Part shown: piece after piece, positions 8,524 through 17,266 of the stretch | Layout of the letters: each line of letters starts with the position of its first letter | Numbering within the stretch: position 1 is the first letter of the stretch | Source: Microbacterium candidum | GTDB lineage: Bacteria; Actinomycetota; Actinomycetes; Actinomycetales; Microbacteriaceae | Assembly: GCF_030315975.1 (NCBI RefSeq) | Contig: NZ_JASXSZ010000004.1 | Span: 186,001 to 250,000 of the forward strand | Reading direction: 5' to 3' | Length of the DNA stretch: 64,000 nt | Program-made: the position numbers and the translations under genes | The notes under the pieces: generated by a model | The model's input: the letters and a program-made list of their open reading frames with translations, nothing else | Databases searched by the model: none | What the model was told of the DNA's origin: nothing

Positions 8524-9455
8524 ATCAGCGCGAGCTGTTCTGCCAGCTCATCCGTGCGGGCCCGAATTATTCGATCGTCATCCTCGCTGCCACCGAGTTG
8601 CTTCAGTAGGCACGCCCGCTCTGTTGCAAGGAACGCCATCTGGCGCGCGGGCGATCGAGTGAGGCTGGTCGCTAGGACACGGTAGTTCGTCACTACTCCC
8701 GGCGCGTACTCCGCCGAGTAACGCTGCGTGAGCCGAAGCCACATATCGTAGTCCTCGAATGACAGGCTCTCATCGTATCCCCCGACAGATACGACTGCTG
8801 CTGTGCGCATGAGGATTCCCGGCGCAGGAAGAATGTTCGCTTGCAGAAGCGTTCGGTGGAGCCTTTCGCGGTGGTGAGATCCGGTCAGTCCGAGAAGGCG
8901 GGCACCGATGTCGTGGTAAGCGAGCGTGATTCCCCCGGCGTCGACCTCGTGAATGTCGCTCACCACGAACGCGACGTCGTCGCTCGCGTTCGCAAGCGCG
9001 GTTGACTGCCGCTCCAGCCGCTCCGGCTCCATCCAGTCATCAGCGGAAATATGACACAAGAACCGACCGCGTGCGATGCTCAAGGCATCATCGAGCGCAG
9101 TGCAGACACCCCCATTCACGGTTCGAGGTATGAACTCGAACCCTGGATCATACCGATCGAGCCACGCCGATATGACGGCTGCCGATTCATCAGTCGAGTG
9201 GTCGTCGACGATTACGACCTGCTCCGCCGCGCTCGTCTGGGATGCGATCGAGGCAAGGCATTGCTCTGCGTAAGCCTGGTGGTTGAAAGACGTCACGACG
9301 ACGGTGACATCTGTACTCCCTCTTCGCACAGCATATTCTCTCACGAGCGGCGATGCCGTCGGCGCCGAGGGGTGAGGCTGCAGTGCGCTGTTGCGAGCGA
9401 GTCGCCCCGCGTAGCGCTCATGGATTCGGCGGTTCGTGTCCCGCCGCGTATCCAA
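8451..9455 (-). CDS. GT2 family glycosyltransferase
   Basis: A 334-aa frame with a GT-A fold: [32 protein letters not shown], then the metal motif [11 protein letters not shown], and the C-terminal [10 protein letters not shown] that usually holds the catalytic base. It probably transfers the amino sugar made by the flanking genes. The start is uncertain. TTG 9455 overlaps the upstream acetyltransferase by 38 bases and gives about 49 residues before the fold. GTG 9329, with AGAGAA a few bases upstream, would give a compact 292-aa enzyme. It is transcribed with the acetyltransferase and convergent with the aminotransferase, with a 73-base antisense overlap at the 3' end. Confidence 0.85.
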   Translation of the reverse strand: MDTRRDTNRRIHERYAGRLARNSALQPHPSAPTASPLVREYAVRRGSTDVTVVVTSFNHQAYAEQCLASIASQTSAAEQVVIVDDHSTDESAAVISAWLDRYDPGFEFIPRTVNGGVCTALDDALSIARGRFLCHISADDWMEPERLERQSTALANASDDVAFVVSDIHEVDAGGITLAYHDIGARLLGLTGSHHRERLHRTLLQANILPAPGILMRTAAVVSVGGYDESLSFEDYDMWLRLTQRYSAEYAPGVVTNYRVLATSLTRSPARQMAFLATERACLLKQLGGSEDDDRIIRARTDELAEQLALIQESSALASNSRGIDESASATSVT

Positions 9456-9909
9456 TCAGCCGAGCCGGATTCCCTACGACAATAGCGTAGGGAGGCACAT
9501 CGCGAGTGACCACCGCGCCCGCGCCGACCATCGCGGAGGTCCCGATCCGCACGCCCGGAAGGATGACAGCTCCCCCTCCCACGGACGCGCCAGACTCTAC
9601 GACAGTCCGAGGAAACCGGTCCGGGTATTGTTTGCTCCTTGGAAATCGATCATTGGTGAACGTTGCGTTGGGGCCGATGAAGACATCGTCTTGGAGCTCG
9701 ATTCCGTCCCACAATTGAACGCCGCTCTTGACCGTGACTCGGTCGCCGACAATGACATCATTCTCGATGAAGACGTGGTCATTGATGTTTACGTCTTCCC
9801 CGATCGTGGCACCGGCAAGAACGTGCGAAAAGGCCCAGATCGTCGTGCCATCTCCGACCGAGTGTGAATCACATATCCCCATCGGATGCACGAACGGTGG
9901 ATTCTTCAT
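9418..9909 (-). CDS. Hexapeptide-repeat N-acetyltransferase (FdtC/QdtC-like)
   Basis: A 163-aa left-handed beta-helix acyltransferase with repeated hexapeptides such as [29 protein letters not shown] and [26 protein letters not shown] is the loop seen in acetyl-CoA-dependent acetyltransferases acting on dTDP- or UDP-linked 3-amino sugars. In this setting it should N-acetylate dTDP-3-amino-3,6-dideoxyhexose, completing the ketoisomerase-aminotransferase-acetyltransferase series. GC counted over 9661-9840 is 99/180 (55%), well below the roughly 70% seen elsewhere, which suggests transfer. It heads a minus-strand pair with the GT2. Confidence 0.88.
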   Translation of the reverse strand: MKNPPFVHPMGICDSHSVGDGTTIWAFSHVLAGATIGEDVNINDHVFIENDVIVGDRVTVKSGVQLWDGIELQDDVFIGPNATFTNDRFPRSKQYPDRFPRTVVESGASVGGGAVILPGVRIGTSAMVGAGAVVTRDVPPYAIVVGNPARLIGYAAGHEPPNP

Positions 9910-10110
9910 GATTGTTCCTGTAGACAGATTCAGTTCAACAGGCGCATCTCTTGGCGCATGTCGGTGTTCTAGCGCGGGCCCGAAGTGGCGCTCGTCGACT
10001 CGTCAAGACTGCCCGACTCGCTCGTCTGCTTCAAGTCGTTGAGTCCACCCAGACTCTGGGGGTGCTCGAGCGAGCCGTAGGATGGAACAGTCAAGACATG
10101 CGGAGGTTGA
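9910..10110. other. Divergent intergenic region
   Basis: A spacer of 201 bases between the acetyltransferase (minus) and the dehydratase (plus). It should hold both promoters. No convincing -35/-10 pair was found; TAGGAT at 10078-10083 is a possible -10 for the plus-strand gene, with no good -35. GGAGG at 10102-10106 is the ribosome site of the dehydratase. Short open frames here have no recognisable features and were not called. Confidence 0.5.
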
Positions 10111-11487
10111 ATGGTGGCTCGACGGATTCTGATCGCGGGCTTCGGCACAGCGGGTCGTAGCCTGGCGGAAGATGCCGCAAGAGCCGGTGATCTGGTTGTC
10201 GGCTACCTTGACGACGACCCCCGCAGTCCCCAAATCCTGGGCGGGCTAGATGACGTCGAGCGCGTCGCTGCAGATAACGCCGTGGACACGGTGTACTTCG
10301 CCATTCCCTCCGCTCCAGGTGAGGTCGTACGCGACTTCGCCGCTGCGGTCACTCGTGCCGGCGTCGAATTGGCGATCATTCCACGCACGTACCGCATCGT
10401 CTCGCGCGAGCGTGTATCCGTGTCGGACCTCACCGATGTCGACGTTCTGGACTTCGTGGGCCGTGCCCCCGTCAAGCACGACATGATGCATGCGCACGAC
10501 GCCATCCGCGGGAAGCGGGTGCTCGTGACCGGTGCCGCCGGGTCGATCGGCTCGCGCATCGTGACACAGCTCGACGCGCTCGACCCCGAGCTGATCATCG
10601 GCGTGGATCGATCCGAACCCGGGATCTTCCATCTCGGACAGCAGCTCGGCCACGATCCGTCGCGCGTCTTGGAGATAGCCGACGTGCAGTCCGAGTCGAG
10701 AGTCGCGCAGCTCATGAGCTCGTATCGCCCGCACTACGTGTTCCATGTTGCCGCGTACAAACATGTGCCGCTCATGCAGCACAATCCCGTCGAAGCCTTC
10801 AACAACAACGTGTGGGGCACGCTGAACGTCATGACACAGGCGGCAGCGGCGGGTGTCGAGCAGGCCGTGTACGTCTCGACGGACAAGGCGGTTCATCCGA
10901 CGAACGTGATGGGCGCGACCAAACGCATCGGTGAGCTCATCGTCGCGGACCTGGCGGCCTCGGGCGCATCGACGCGGTTCTGCGGGGTGCGCTTCGGGAA
11001 CGTGTTGGAGAGCGAGGGAAGCGTCATGCAGACATTCCGTCGCCAGCTCCAGAACCACCGCAATCTGACCGTCACCCATACCGACATCACTCGCTATTTC
11101 ATGACGATCGATGAAGCTGCACAGCTCGTCATCCAGTCCGCCACGACCGGCCGACAGGGAGAGCTCTTCGTCCTGGACATGGGCGAGCCGATTCGGGTCT
11201 ATGACCTAGCCCGGAGTCTTATCGACGCTGTCGATCCCTCGCTCGACATCGACATCATCGGCCTGCGCCCCGGCGAGAAGATGTACGAGGAGTTGTCATA
11301 TCAGTCGAGCACCGTCGACGCGACGACGCACCCGAAGATCTTCGTGGTCACCGAGGCGAGCGGCCACACCCCCGGCGAGACGGTCGTGTGGGCTCGTGGA
11401 CTTCTCGATGCGACCCGGAATCACGCCATCACCGGTGAACAACTTCGAGCGCAGATGCGCGACTTCGGGTTCACGGCACTGCAGTGA
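10111..11487 (+). CDS. Soluble nucleotide-sugar 4,6-dehydratase (WbpM/CapD type)
   Basis: A 458-aa protein. Residues 1-110 form an extra Rossmann domain (ILIAGFGTAGRS, GYLDDDPRS) in place of the membrane segments of WbpM. The second Rossmann domain has VLVTGAAGSIGS and then STDKAVHPTNVMGATKRIGE, the Ser-Met-Lys triad of long dehydratases where Met replaces the usual SDR Tyr. RPGEKMYEEL is the C-terminal family signature. The likely substrate is UDP-GlcNAc, or a related UDP-HexNAc, giving a 4-keto-6-deoxy sugar. ATG 10111 follows GGAGG at 10102-10106. The stop overlaps the next start as GTGA, so a dedicated reductase probably follows. Confidence 0.88.
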   Translation: MVARRILIAGFGTAGRSLAEDAARAGDLVVGYLDDDPRSPQILGGLDDVERVAADNAVDTVYFAIPSAPGEVVRDFAAAVTRAGVELAIIPRTYRIVSRERVSVSDLTDVDVLDFVGRAPVKHDMMHAHDAIRGKRVLVTGAAGSIGSRIVTQLDALDPELIIGVDRSEPGIFHLGQQLGHDPSRVLEIADVQSESRVAQLMSSYRPHYVFHVAAYKHVPLMQHNPVEAFNNNVWGTLNVMTQAAAAGVEQAVYVSTDKAVHPTNVMGATKRIGELIVADLAASGASTRFCGVRFGNVLESEGSVMQTFRRQLQNHRNLTVTHTDITRYFMTIDEAAQLVIQSATTGRQGELFVLDMGEPIRVYDLARSLIDAVDPSLDIDIIGLRPGEKMYEELSYQSSTVDATTHPKIFVVTEASGHTPGETVVWARGLLDATRNHAITGEQLRAQMRDFGFTALQ

Positions 11488-12317
11488 GTGATCTCGTCAC
11501 TCCCTCTGACCGCATCCTGGTCGTCGGGGCGAGTGGACCGATCGGTCGTGCAGTCGTTCGCATGGCACAAACGAACGGGATGAACGCCACTGCGGCATCA
11601 CGTCGAGGACCGACAGTCCTGGATGTCTCGGATCCCCTGACGGTCGCACGGGTCATCGCGACGGCGCATCCGGACGCGCTCGTGTACCTCGTCGGCACTG
11701 CTCAGTCAACGTTGGAGCGCGATCGTGAGGCCGCCGTCGACCGGATGCGCACGGTGGTCGAGGCGGCCGTTTCGGCAGGCGCAGGTCGCGTGGTCCTTTC
11801 GTCGTCAGCCGCGGTGTATGGCGACCGAGCCGATACTCCGCGAGGGGAAGACACGGAGTTGGCCGGTCTCACACCCTACGCGTTGGAGAAGATCGCCCTG
11901 GAGGAGGCTCTCGACGCCCTCGGCGGCACGCTGGGCGTCTCGACGGTCAGCCTGCGGATCTTCAATGTCTTCGGAGAGGGCTGCCGCACATCATTGATCA
12001 ATGCGCTCAGGGAAGGACCGAAACCGACCCTCGGACTGACCGATCTATTCGTGCGTGACTACGTGCACGTGGACGATGTCGCCGAGGCCGTTGTTCGCGC
12101 GGTCCGACGAAGTAGTGTCACGGGATCGATCAATATTGCGCGCGGCATCGCGGTCGACAACCTCATGCTCGCGGCGGCTGCGCCGGGTGCTTTCGTGCCA
12201 GCTCCCGGTGGTCCGGCCTCTTACAGCGTCGCCGACGTCAGCAAGGCGGGCCAGTCGCTTGACTGGCGTGCGCGCGTCGACCCCCTCGATTATCTTCGGT
12301 CGCTCCGGGCGCAGTGA
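11484..12317 (+). CDS. NAD-dependent sugar epimerase/reductase (extended SDR)
   Basis: A 277-aa extended SDR with ILVVGASGPIGRAV at the N-terminus, LSSSAAVYGD, and the catalytic YALEK (Y-x3-K). VRDYVHVDDVAEAVV is typical of nucleotide-sugar SDRs. GTG 11484 overlaps the dehydratase stop by 4 bases. The probable role is reduction or epimerisation of the 4-keto product of that dehydratase, as in FucNAc or QuiNAc formation. It is shorter than most 4-epimerases (310-340 aa). Its 3' end is 21 bases from the convergent TIM-barrel gene and no hairpin terminator is obvious between them. Confidence 0.8.
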   Translation: MSDLVTPSDRILVVGASGPIGRAVVRMAQTNGMNATAASRRGPTVLDVSDPLTVARVIATAHPDALVYLVGTAQSTLERDREAAVDRMRTVVEAAVSAGAGRVVLSSSAAVYGDRADTPRGEDTELAGLTPYALEKIALEEALDALGGTLGVSTVSLRIFNVFGEGCRTSLINALREGPKPTLGLTDLFVRDYVHVDDVAEAVVRAVRRSSVTGSINIARGIAVDNLMLAAAAPGAFVPAPGGPASYSVADVSKAGQSLDWRARVDPLDYLRSLRAQ

Positions 12318-12338
12318 GGCGCAACGGCGGCGAGCGCT

Positions 12339-13187
12339 CTAGGGCTTGTTCGCCACGGTTTGCGCCGATCGTCGAATCGTCTCGACCGCTGCGGTCACAT
12401 GCTGTACGGCGTCGGTGTCGGTCGCCGGCCGCATCTCGATCGAAACGTACCCCGCATAGCCGATGTGAGACAGAGCGCGCAACGTCGCGGGATAGTCCAC
12501 TGCCGCATCGTCGAGTTGTGCCAGATAGGGTGCGCTGATGTGAACGTGTCGGAGGAGGCGACCGGCATCTTCAATCGCTACGCGGGGGTCGTCTCCCGCA
12601 AGCAGCATCCCTGCAGCATCGAGGTGGAGCCCGAAGCCGTCTCGGTCGACATCCTCGACGAGGCGCCGGCCGGTGGAAGCGTCCGTGACGAAGTTGCATT
12701 CATACGCCTCGGGGTTGGGCTCGATGCAGAAACACACATCGTGTCGTCCGGCGTGCTCGCCGATCCGGCGGAACACGTCGACGGCGACCTCCCACGCCTG
12801 GTCATTCGACATTCCGTCCGGGACGCGGCGCTGCTTGGGCGAGCCGAACACGATGCGTCGGGTGCCCAGACGCGCGGCCAGCTCGATGAACGATTCGGAC
12901 ACCTCGATCAAGTCTTGACGAGCAGCGTCATCGCCGAAGAGCCTCAGCTCGGGGCGGTTGAAGAGGATCGACTGGAACGCCACGATCTTGACTCCGAAGG
13001 CGCCCCACCAGCGACGATAGGCGTCCACGTCCTCGTCGGATACTCGGGTCGGGTCCTCGAAGACCTTGGTGGGAGCAATCTCCACCGCCCTGACATCGAG
13101 TTTGCGGAGTGCGTGAGCGACCCGCTCCTCGTCCTCGGCGGCCCACGCGATGTTCGAGACCGCCAACGACTCGTCCAGAACCGTCAC
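12339..13187 (-). CDS. Xylose-isomerase-like TIM-barrel protein (sugar epimerase/isomerase family)
   Basis: A 282-aa protein of the AP-endonuclease-2/xylose isomerase superfamily. Likely metal ligands are seen in order: Glu of CIEPNPEAYECNF, Asp/His of GLHLDAAGM, His of RHVHISAP, and Glu of VSIEMRP. Relatives include D-tagatose 3-epimerase and IolE, which act on keto sugars. The start is GTG 13187, overlapping the upstream SDR stop as GTGA; the longer open frame back to 13268 lies in the SDR gene and looks non-native. It is the last gene of a seven-gene operon that also encodes an FAD oxidoreductase, so an oxidised sugar is a reasonable but unproven substrate. Confidence 0.8.
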   Translation of the reverse strand: MTVLDESLAVSNIAWAAEDEERVAHALRKLDVRAVEIAPTKVFEDPTRVSDEDVDAYRRWWGAFGVKIVAFQSILFNRPELRLFGDDAARQDLIEVSESFIELAARLGTRRIVFGSPKQRRVPDGMSNDQAWEVAVDVFRRIGEHAGRHDVCFCIEPNPEAYECNFVTDASTGRRLVEDVDRDGFGLHLDAAGMLLAGDDPRVAIEDAGRLLRHVHISAPYLAQLDDAAVDYPATLRALSHIGYAGYVSIEMRPATDTDAVQHVTAAVETIRRSAQTVANKP

Positions 13188-13951
13188 TTGCCACCTCCGC
13201 GCACGAACGCCTGCACGTCCGACACCACGTCCGCCTGCGAGTAGAGGTACCCGTCGTCTCGTCCCCATAACTGCGAGTGAATCGAACGAACGTCATATTC
13301 GGCGGCGACGATGTCCGTCGGCCGGTTGTCGAAGGGAATGCCGAGCGCCTGCTCCGCGAGGTCGCCCGTTCGGATCGGTTCGGATGTGATGTTCACGAGA
13401 GGGAGCCCGGCGTCCACGATTCGACACAGGTCACCCCAGAGACGGGGCAGGCCGTAGTACTGGAAGGATCCATCGGCATGGATGCGCTCGAGCGCATTGT
13501 CGTGCAGCAGGTCGTAGATGACGTTCTTCTTCAGCCCGGGTCCGAAGAGGCCCGGCAGACGGACGACGTGCGTGGTCGGGAACTGCCGGCGCACGAAGTC
13601 CTCGAGCTCGAGGCGGTGCGCGCCGTAGGGGTGGAGGCCTTGGACCTCGATGTGGGTCGATTCGTCGACGTCGCGCGGGGTGCCGTAGACGTCGACCGTC
13701 GAGATGAGGATGACCCGATCCGCCTCGATGAGGGAGAGGTGATGCTCGAGTTCAGCGATGTGTGCCGCGTCGGCCTCGGGGTCCTGATTGATACGCCACT
13801 TCTCTGCTCGGGCTGCGCTGAAGACGACGAGGTCGAAAGTGCGACCGTGCGCCTCCGCGATGTTCGCTGAGTTGAACTCGTAGTCGAACGTGTGTGATCG
13901 CCGCAAGTTCGAGCCGACGAAGCCGCTGTAGCCGATCAGAGCGCTTGCCAT
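13184..13951 (-). CDS. NAD(P)-binding SDR-type sugar epimerase with YxxxR
   Basis: A 255-aa Rossmann protein starting MASALIGYSGFVGSNLRRS. ISTVDVYGTPRDVDES occupies the usual active-site strand, and HPYGAHRLELEDF occupies the catalytic helix. The expected Y-x3-K reads Y-G-A-H-R, so Arg replaces the catalytic Lys, which could alter chemistry or mark a binding-only role. ATG 13951 has AAGGAAGG 6 bases upstream and comes one base after the stop of the upstream GT2. The longer frame to 14077 lies within that GT2 gene. No substrate can be assigned. Confidence 0.8.
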   Translation of the reverse strand: MASALIGYSGFVGSNLRRSHTFDYEFNSANIAEAHGRTFDLVVFSAARAEKWRINQDPEADAAHIAELEHHLSLIEADRVILISTVDVYGTPRDVDESTHIEVQGLHPYGAHRLELEDFVRRQFPTTHVVRLPGLFGPGLKKNVIYDLLHDNALERIHADGSFQYYGLPRLWGDLCRIVDAGLPLVNITSEPIRTGDLAEQALGIPFDNRPTDIVAAEYDVRSIHSQLWGRDDGYLYSQADVVSDVQAFVRGGGK

Positions 13952-13952
13952 G

Positions 13953-14777
13953 TCAGGCCTTCCTTTCGGGTCGATATCGGTACCGTCCGGCGACGGCCTT
14001 GAAGAGGATGCGCAGCACGTGCGCGTTCCCCCGGACACCCTTGATCTTCGTCGGCACCTTGCCACGCGGGTAGACACGTTCGACTGGGGTCTCGATCAGG
14101 CGCATATCGGGGCGGCGACCGGCCTCGATCGCCAAGTGATAGTGCAACTCATAGGTTGAGAAGACGTCGCGGAAGACGGCTACGTCTGGGTCGGACAGCA
14201 GACGCGCGCTGTATCCGCGGAATCCGTTCGTGGTGTCGGTTTGCCGGTGCCCCGAGGCGAGCGAGATCAAGGGAGCATGAAGCAGCTTGACGGCGAGCAT
14301 GCGACTCGGTGGCGTGTTCACGGCACGGCCGCCCCGGATGAAGCGCGACCCCTGCACGTGATCGAAACCAGAGTCGAGGAGGCGAACGAATTCCGGCACA
14401 GCCTCGACACCATCCTTGCCGTTCCCATCGACGGTGACGACGCCGCGGTATCCTTCCGCGAGTGCGAAATCGAACGCCATCCGCATCTGCGCACTGAGCT
14501 TGCCCGCGCCGGTCTTGGTCAACAGCGCCGTGACCTCGGTTTCGCGCAGGTAGGGTTCATCCAGCGATCCGTCATCGCTGCCGCCGTCCGCGATGATGAT
14601 GTCGACAGTCTCGGCGAGTGCCTTCATCCGTGCAAGCTGACGCCGCACCTTCTCGCCCTCATTGATCACGAAGACGACCACACAGTGCTCTCGGGCTTTG
14701 GGGCGGAGTCGCAGCACATCGTACGTCGGAACCTGGCGCGCGCCGGATGACGGTGCGTGGGACGAGTCAGACGACAT
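13953..14777 (-). CDS. GT2 glycosyltransferase, DPM1-like
   Basis: A 274-aa soluble GT-A protein with CVVVFVINEGEKVRRQL, IIADGGSDDGSL, then GVVTVDGNGKDGVEAVPEF at the donor/metal position, where DPM-type enzymes have DxD-S-x-D/H. TDTTNGFRGYSARLL matches the TSGFRA-type element of polyprenyl-phosphate sugar synthases. No membrane segment is present. It probably makes a polyprenyl-phosphate sugar or adds a sugar to a lipid-linked acceptor. It overlaps the upstream GtrB-like gene by 11 bases. Confidence 0.83.
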   Translation of the reverse strand: MSSDSSHAPSSGARQVPTYDVLRLRPKAREHCVVVFVINEGEKVRRQLARMKALAETVDIIIADGGSDDGSLDEPYLRETEVTALLTKTGAGKLSAQMRMAFDFALAEGYRGVVTVDGNGKDGVEAVPEFVRLLDSGFDHVQGSRFIRGGRAVNTPPSRMLAVKLLHAPLISLASGHRQTDTTNGFRGYSARLLSDPDVAVFRDVFSTYELHYHLAIEAGRRPDMRLIETPVERVYPRGKVPTKIKGVRGNAHVLRILFKAVAGRYRYRPERKA

Positions 14778-15753
14778 TGTGCCTCGTCTCGTCGGCGATC
14801 GTCTGGTCGCTCACGAGCTCCTCCATGATGAAGTAGGCGGGCTCGCGGCGGGATTCTGCGAGCAGTCTTCCCACGTATTCCGAGATGATCGCGACGGCGA
14901 TCGACAAGAACAGAAACATGATGGAGATCTGGAGGCTCGTCGTGGTCCAGCCACGTGCAACGTCCGGCACCGAGAAGTAGACGACCACGACGTACACAGC
15001 GTAGAGCAGGTTGATGATCGCGACCGCGACGCCGAGGATCGACATCACTCGGAGAGGGTGCACCGAGTAGCTGGTGACCATCTCCACCGCCTCGACGATG
15101 GCCGCACGCAGGTGGCGGGGCCGTTCCCTTCTGCGGATCTGGGTGTAGGGGAGGTCCACGATCATGAACCCCACATGCCGCATCAGATGCCGAAGGTATC
15201 GGTACTGTCTTGAGCTGCTCAGGACTGAGGTCAAGGCGCGACGGGTGAACGCCGTGAAATACGTCGCGTCCTCGGGGATCTCGACTCCGAGAGATCGCGA
15301 GTTGTAGCGGTAGAACGCTCGTCGTCCGATGCGCTGGACAAAGCCGTGTGCCCGCGCCTGAGGCGCGAGTCCCTGAACGATGTCTGCTCCGTCGAGCAGG
15401 GCCTCCACGAAAGCCGGTATCTGATCGATCGGGTCGACGTCCGCTTCGAGCACGACGGTGTAGTCGCCGATGACGCTCTCAAGCGCGCTGAACACGGCCG
15501 TATCGTAGGGAAATGCGCGGGCGAGCCGTAGAACGCGCACGCACGGCACATCCCGGAGCACGTTGTGGATCGCGCGCACGGATTCGATCGCCACGCCATT
15601 GTCGACCACCACGAGCTCGTAATTCGTGTAGTGCTGATCCAGCAGGCTCTGCGTGGCGCGGATGAGACCCTCCACGTCGCGCGACGTGGAATCCACGACG
15701 GTCACGACGCTGACGAAGACATCCTTCTTCTGGGAGATGGGTTGGGCAGTCAT
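14767..15753 (-). CDS. GtrB-like polyprenyl-phosphate glycosyltransferase
   Basis: A 328-aa GT2 protein: VSVVTVVDSTSRDVEGLIRA, ELVVVDNG, then YTVVLEADVDPIDQIPAF (D-x-D), and two C-terminal membrane helices at about residues 238-262 and 276-300. This is the GtrB/Ppm layout, in which a nucleotide sugar is transferred to undecaprenyl or decaprenyl phosphate at the inner membrane face. The GtrA-like flippase and a large membrane protein two and three genes upstream complete a GtrA/B/C-type set. ATG 15753 overlaps the FAD oxidoreductase stop as ATGA. Confidence 0.87.
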   Translation of the reverse strand: MTAQPISQKKDVFVSVVTVVDSTSRDVEGLIRATQSLLDQHYTNYELVVVDNGVAIESVRAIHNVLRDVPCVRVLRLARAFPYDTAVFSALESVIGDYTVVLEADVDPIDQIPAFVEALLDGADIVQGLAPQARAHGFVQRIGRRAFYRYNSRSLGVEIPEDATYFTAFTRRALTSVLSSSRQYRYLRHLMRHVGFMIVDLPYTQIRRRERPRHLRAAIVEAVEMVTSYSVHPLRVMSILGVAVAIINLLYAVYVVVVYFSVPDVARGWTTTSLQISIMFLFLSIAVAIISEYVGRLLAESRREPAYFIMEELVSDQTIADETRHNVV

Positions 15754-16877
15754 CGGAATCGTCCTTGCAGATCGAGTTGTGCGAGGCGGTGCAGCACGTC
15801 GTCGATGTTGTCGAGCTTGCCGCCGAGCACACAGACATACCCCGGCAGCGATTCGTCTTCGCGGACCACTATAGGTCGGCTGTCAGTGTGGTCGGAGCTC
15901 AGCAGAACGGTCTTGACTTCGCGAAGAGAGCCGACGACCTCGGCATCGGCGATGGACGGGAGGTACCGCTTCACATCCAAGATTATCGGCACCTGCGCCG
16001 ACCTCCGGGAGGACAGTGCCTCGCGCGAAGGCGGAGTTTCGACCGACGACGGAGCAGCCTCCCGCCACCGCTGATGCGGTGTGTAGCGCACGTGCGAGAG
16101 GGTGTGCAATCCGCGCGCTGGGAACGGCATGAGTGAGAAGAATGGGCCGTCCATCACGGTGAACGCGATGTCACGCAGTCGCGGCGGAGTGCGCACGAGC
16201 AGCATCTCCGCGATCTCATGCTGGACGGGAATGATGTCCAGACCGGATGCTGCGTGAAGCGCATTGACACCGCTGTAGACCGCGGAGAACAGGATTGGGG
16301 CGCGCCACCGGCGCCCATCCTCGGTTCGCGCCGCGGGCCGACCCGACGACTGCTCGAGACGCGCGATATCGGCATTGGGCACGACCTCGACCCCAAGCTT
16401 GTCCGCTCGGGCGAGAAGCATGTCGCGTACAACGGTGCTGTCGAAGGCCCACTCGGTGACCTCCCACACGTCATCGATGAGCGGCGGCGCCAGAAGTGCT
16501 CGGACATCGGCCGGCGCCGGCCGCAGAGGGGCTCCGATGCGCTCGCAGAAGGTCTCGAACGAGCGTGCGTTGACCTTGGACAGCCTCGAGGCGACCGCGT
16601 AGAAGTGGCGGAAACTCCTCACGATCGCAGGTGAGAACTCCTCCTCGAAAGCGGCCGCCGTGATGCGGGACCGAGAGCCGGTGAGGAGGCTGCGCGGGTA
16701 GTGGTAGCCCATGTGCACGCGGGCCTGGTTGGAGTACGACGCGCGGGACATGACATCCGCTTCGCGTTCGAGCACGATCACACGCTCGGCTCCGAGCTGC
16801 TCCCGCGCGTAGAGCGCGATACGAAGTCCGAAGAATCCGGCTCCGACCACGACGACGTCGGCGTCGATCGACCTCAC
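15750..16877 (-). CDS. FAD-dependent oxidoreductase (DAO family)
   Basis: A 375-aa protein opening with a dinucleotide-binding fold (DVVVVGAGFFGLRIALYARE, then VIVLEREADVMSRAS). NQARVHMGYHYPRS is a conserved-looking active-site or FAD loop seen in DAO-family enzymes of polysaccharide loci. The C-terminal GYVCVLGGKLDNIDDV closes the FAD site. It would oxidise a sugar or lipid-linked sugar hydroxyl, as DprE1 does in epimerisation, but it is not a DprE1 homologue. GTG 16877 overlaps the GtrA stop as GTGA; the longer frame to 17093 lies in the GtrA gene. Substrate unknown. Confidence 0.83.
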   Translation of the reverse strand: MRSIDADVVVVGAGFFGLRIALYAREQLGAERVIVLEREADVMSRASYSNQARVHMGYHYPRSLLTGSRSRITAAAFEEEFSPAIVRSFRHFYAVASRLSKVNARSFETFCERIGAPLRPAPADVRALLAPPLIDDVWEVTEWAFDSTVVRDMLLARADKLGVEVVPNADIARLEQSSGRPAARTEDGRRWRAPILFSAVYSGVNALHAASGLDIIPVQHEIAEMLLVRTPPRLRDIAFTVMDGPFFSLMPFPARGLHTLSHVRYTPHQRWREAAPSSVETPPSREALSSRRSAQVPIILDVKRYLPSIADAEVVGSLREVKTVLLSSDHTDSRPIVVREDESLPGYVCVLGGKLDNIDDVLHRLAQLDLQGRFR

Positions 16878-17266
16878 GTCGCGGCCGCACCGTACATCGA
16901 GCGGCGCGCGAAGAAGTTCCAGGCATAGACCACGCCCGTGGCGAGGACCTTCGCCAGGATGTAATGCCAGCCGAGGACGTCGACCTGCAACCACATCAGC
17001 AACGTGAGTATGCCGAGTCCGACGAGCCCGATAATGGTGAAGAGACCGAAGCGCACCCAGCGGTTGCGCACGTGCGGATCTGAGAAGACCCATAGTTCGG
17101 AGAGCACGAAAGTCACGATCAGTCCAGCCGTGAACCCCACCGCTGCCGAGAGCAGATACTCGACGTGCAAAACGCTCGTCAGCAGGACGAGGGTGCCGAA
17201 GTCGACAATCAACCCCAGCGCCGCGACCCAGAGATAGCGCCAGGCTTCACCGGCGAGAGCTTTCAT
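16874..17266 (-). CDS. GtrA-family membrane protein
   Basis: A 130-aa protein with four membrane helices: YLWVAALGLIVDFGTLVLL, LLSAAVGFTAGLIVTFVLSE, FGLFTIIGLVGLGILTLLMW and HYILAKVLATGVVYAWNFFA. Its length and four-helix form match GtrA, the presumed flippase for polyprenyl-phosphate sugars. LSELWVFSD and WNFFARR are typical GtrA turns. ATG 17266 overlaps the stop of the upstream membrane protein as ATGA; the longer frame to 17407 lies inside that gene. It is the natural partner of the GtrB-like enzyme two genes downstream. Confidence 0.9.
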   Translation of the reverse strand: MKALAGEAWRYLWVAALGLIVDFGTLVLLTSVLHVEYLLSAAVGFTAGLIVTFVLSELWVFSDPHVRNRWVRFGLFTIIGLVGLGILTLLMWLQVDVLGWHYILAKVLATGVVYAWNFFARRSMYGAAAT

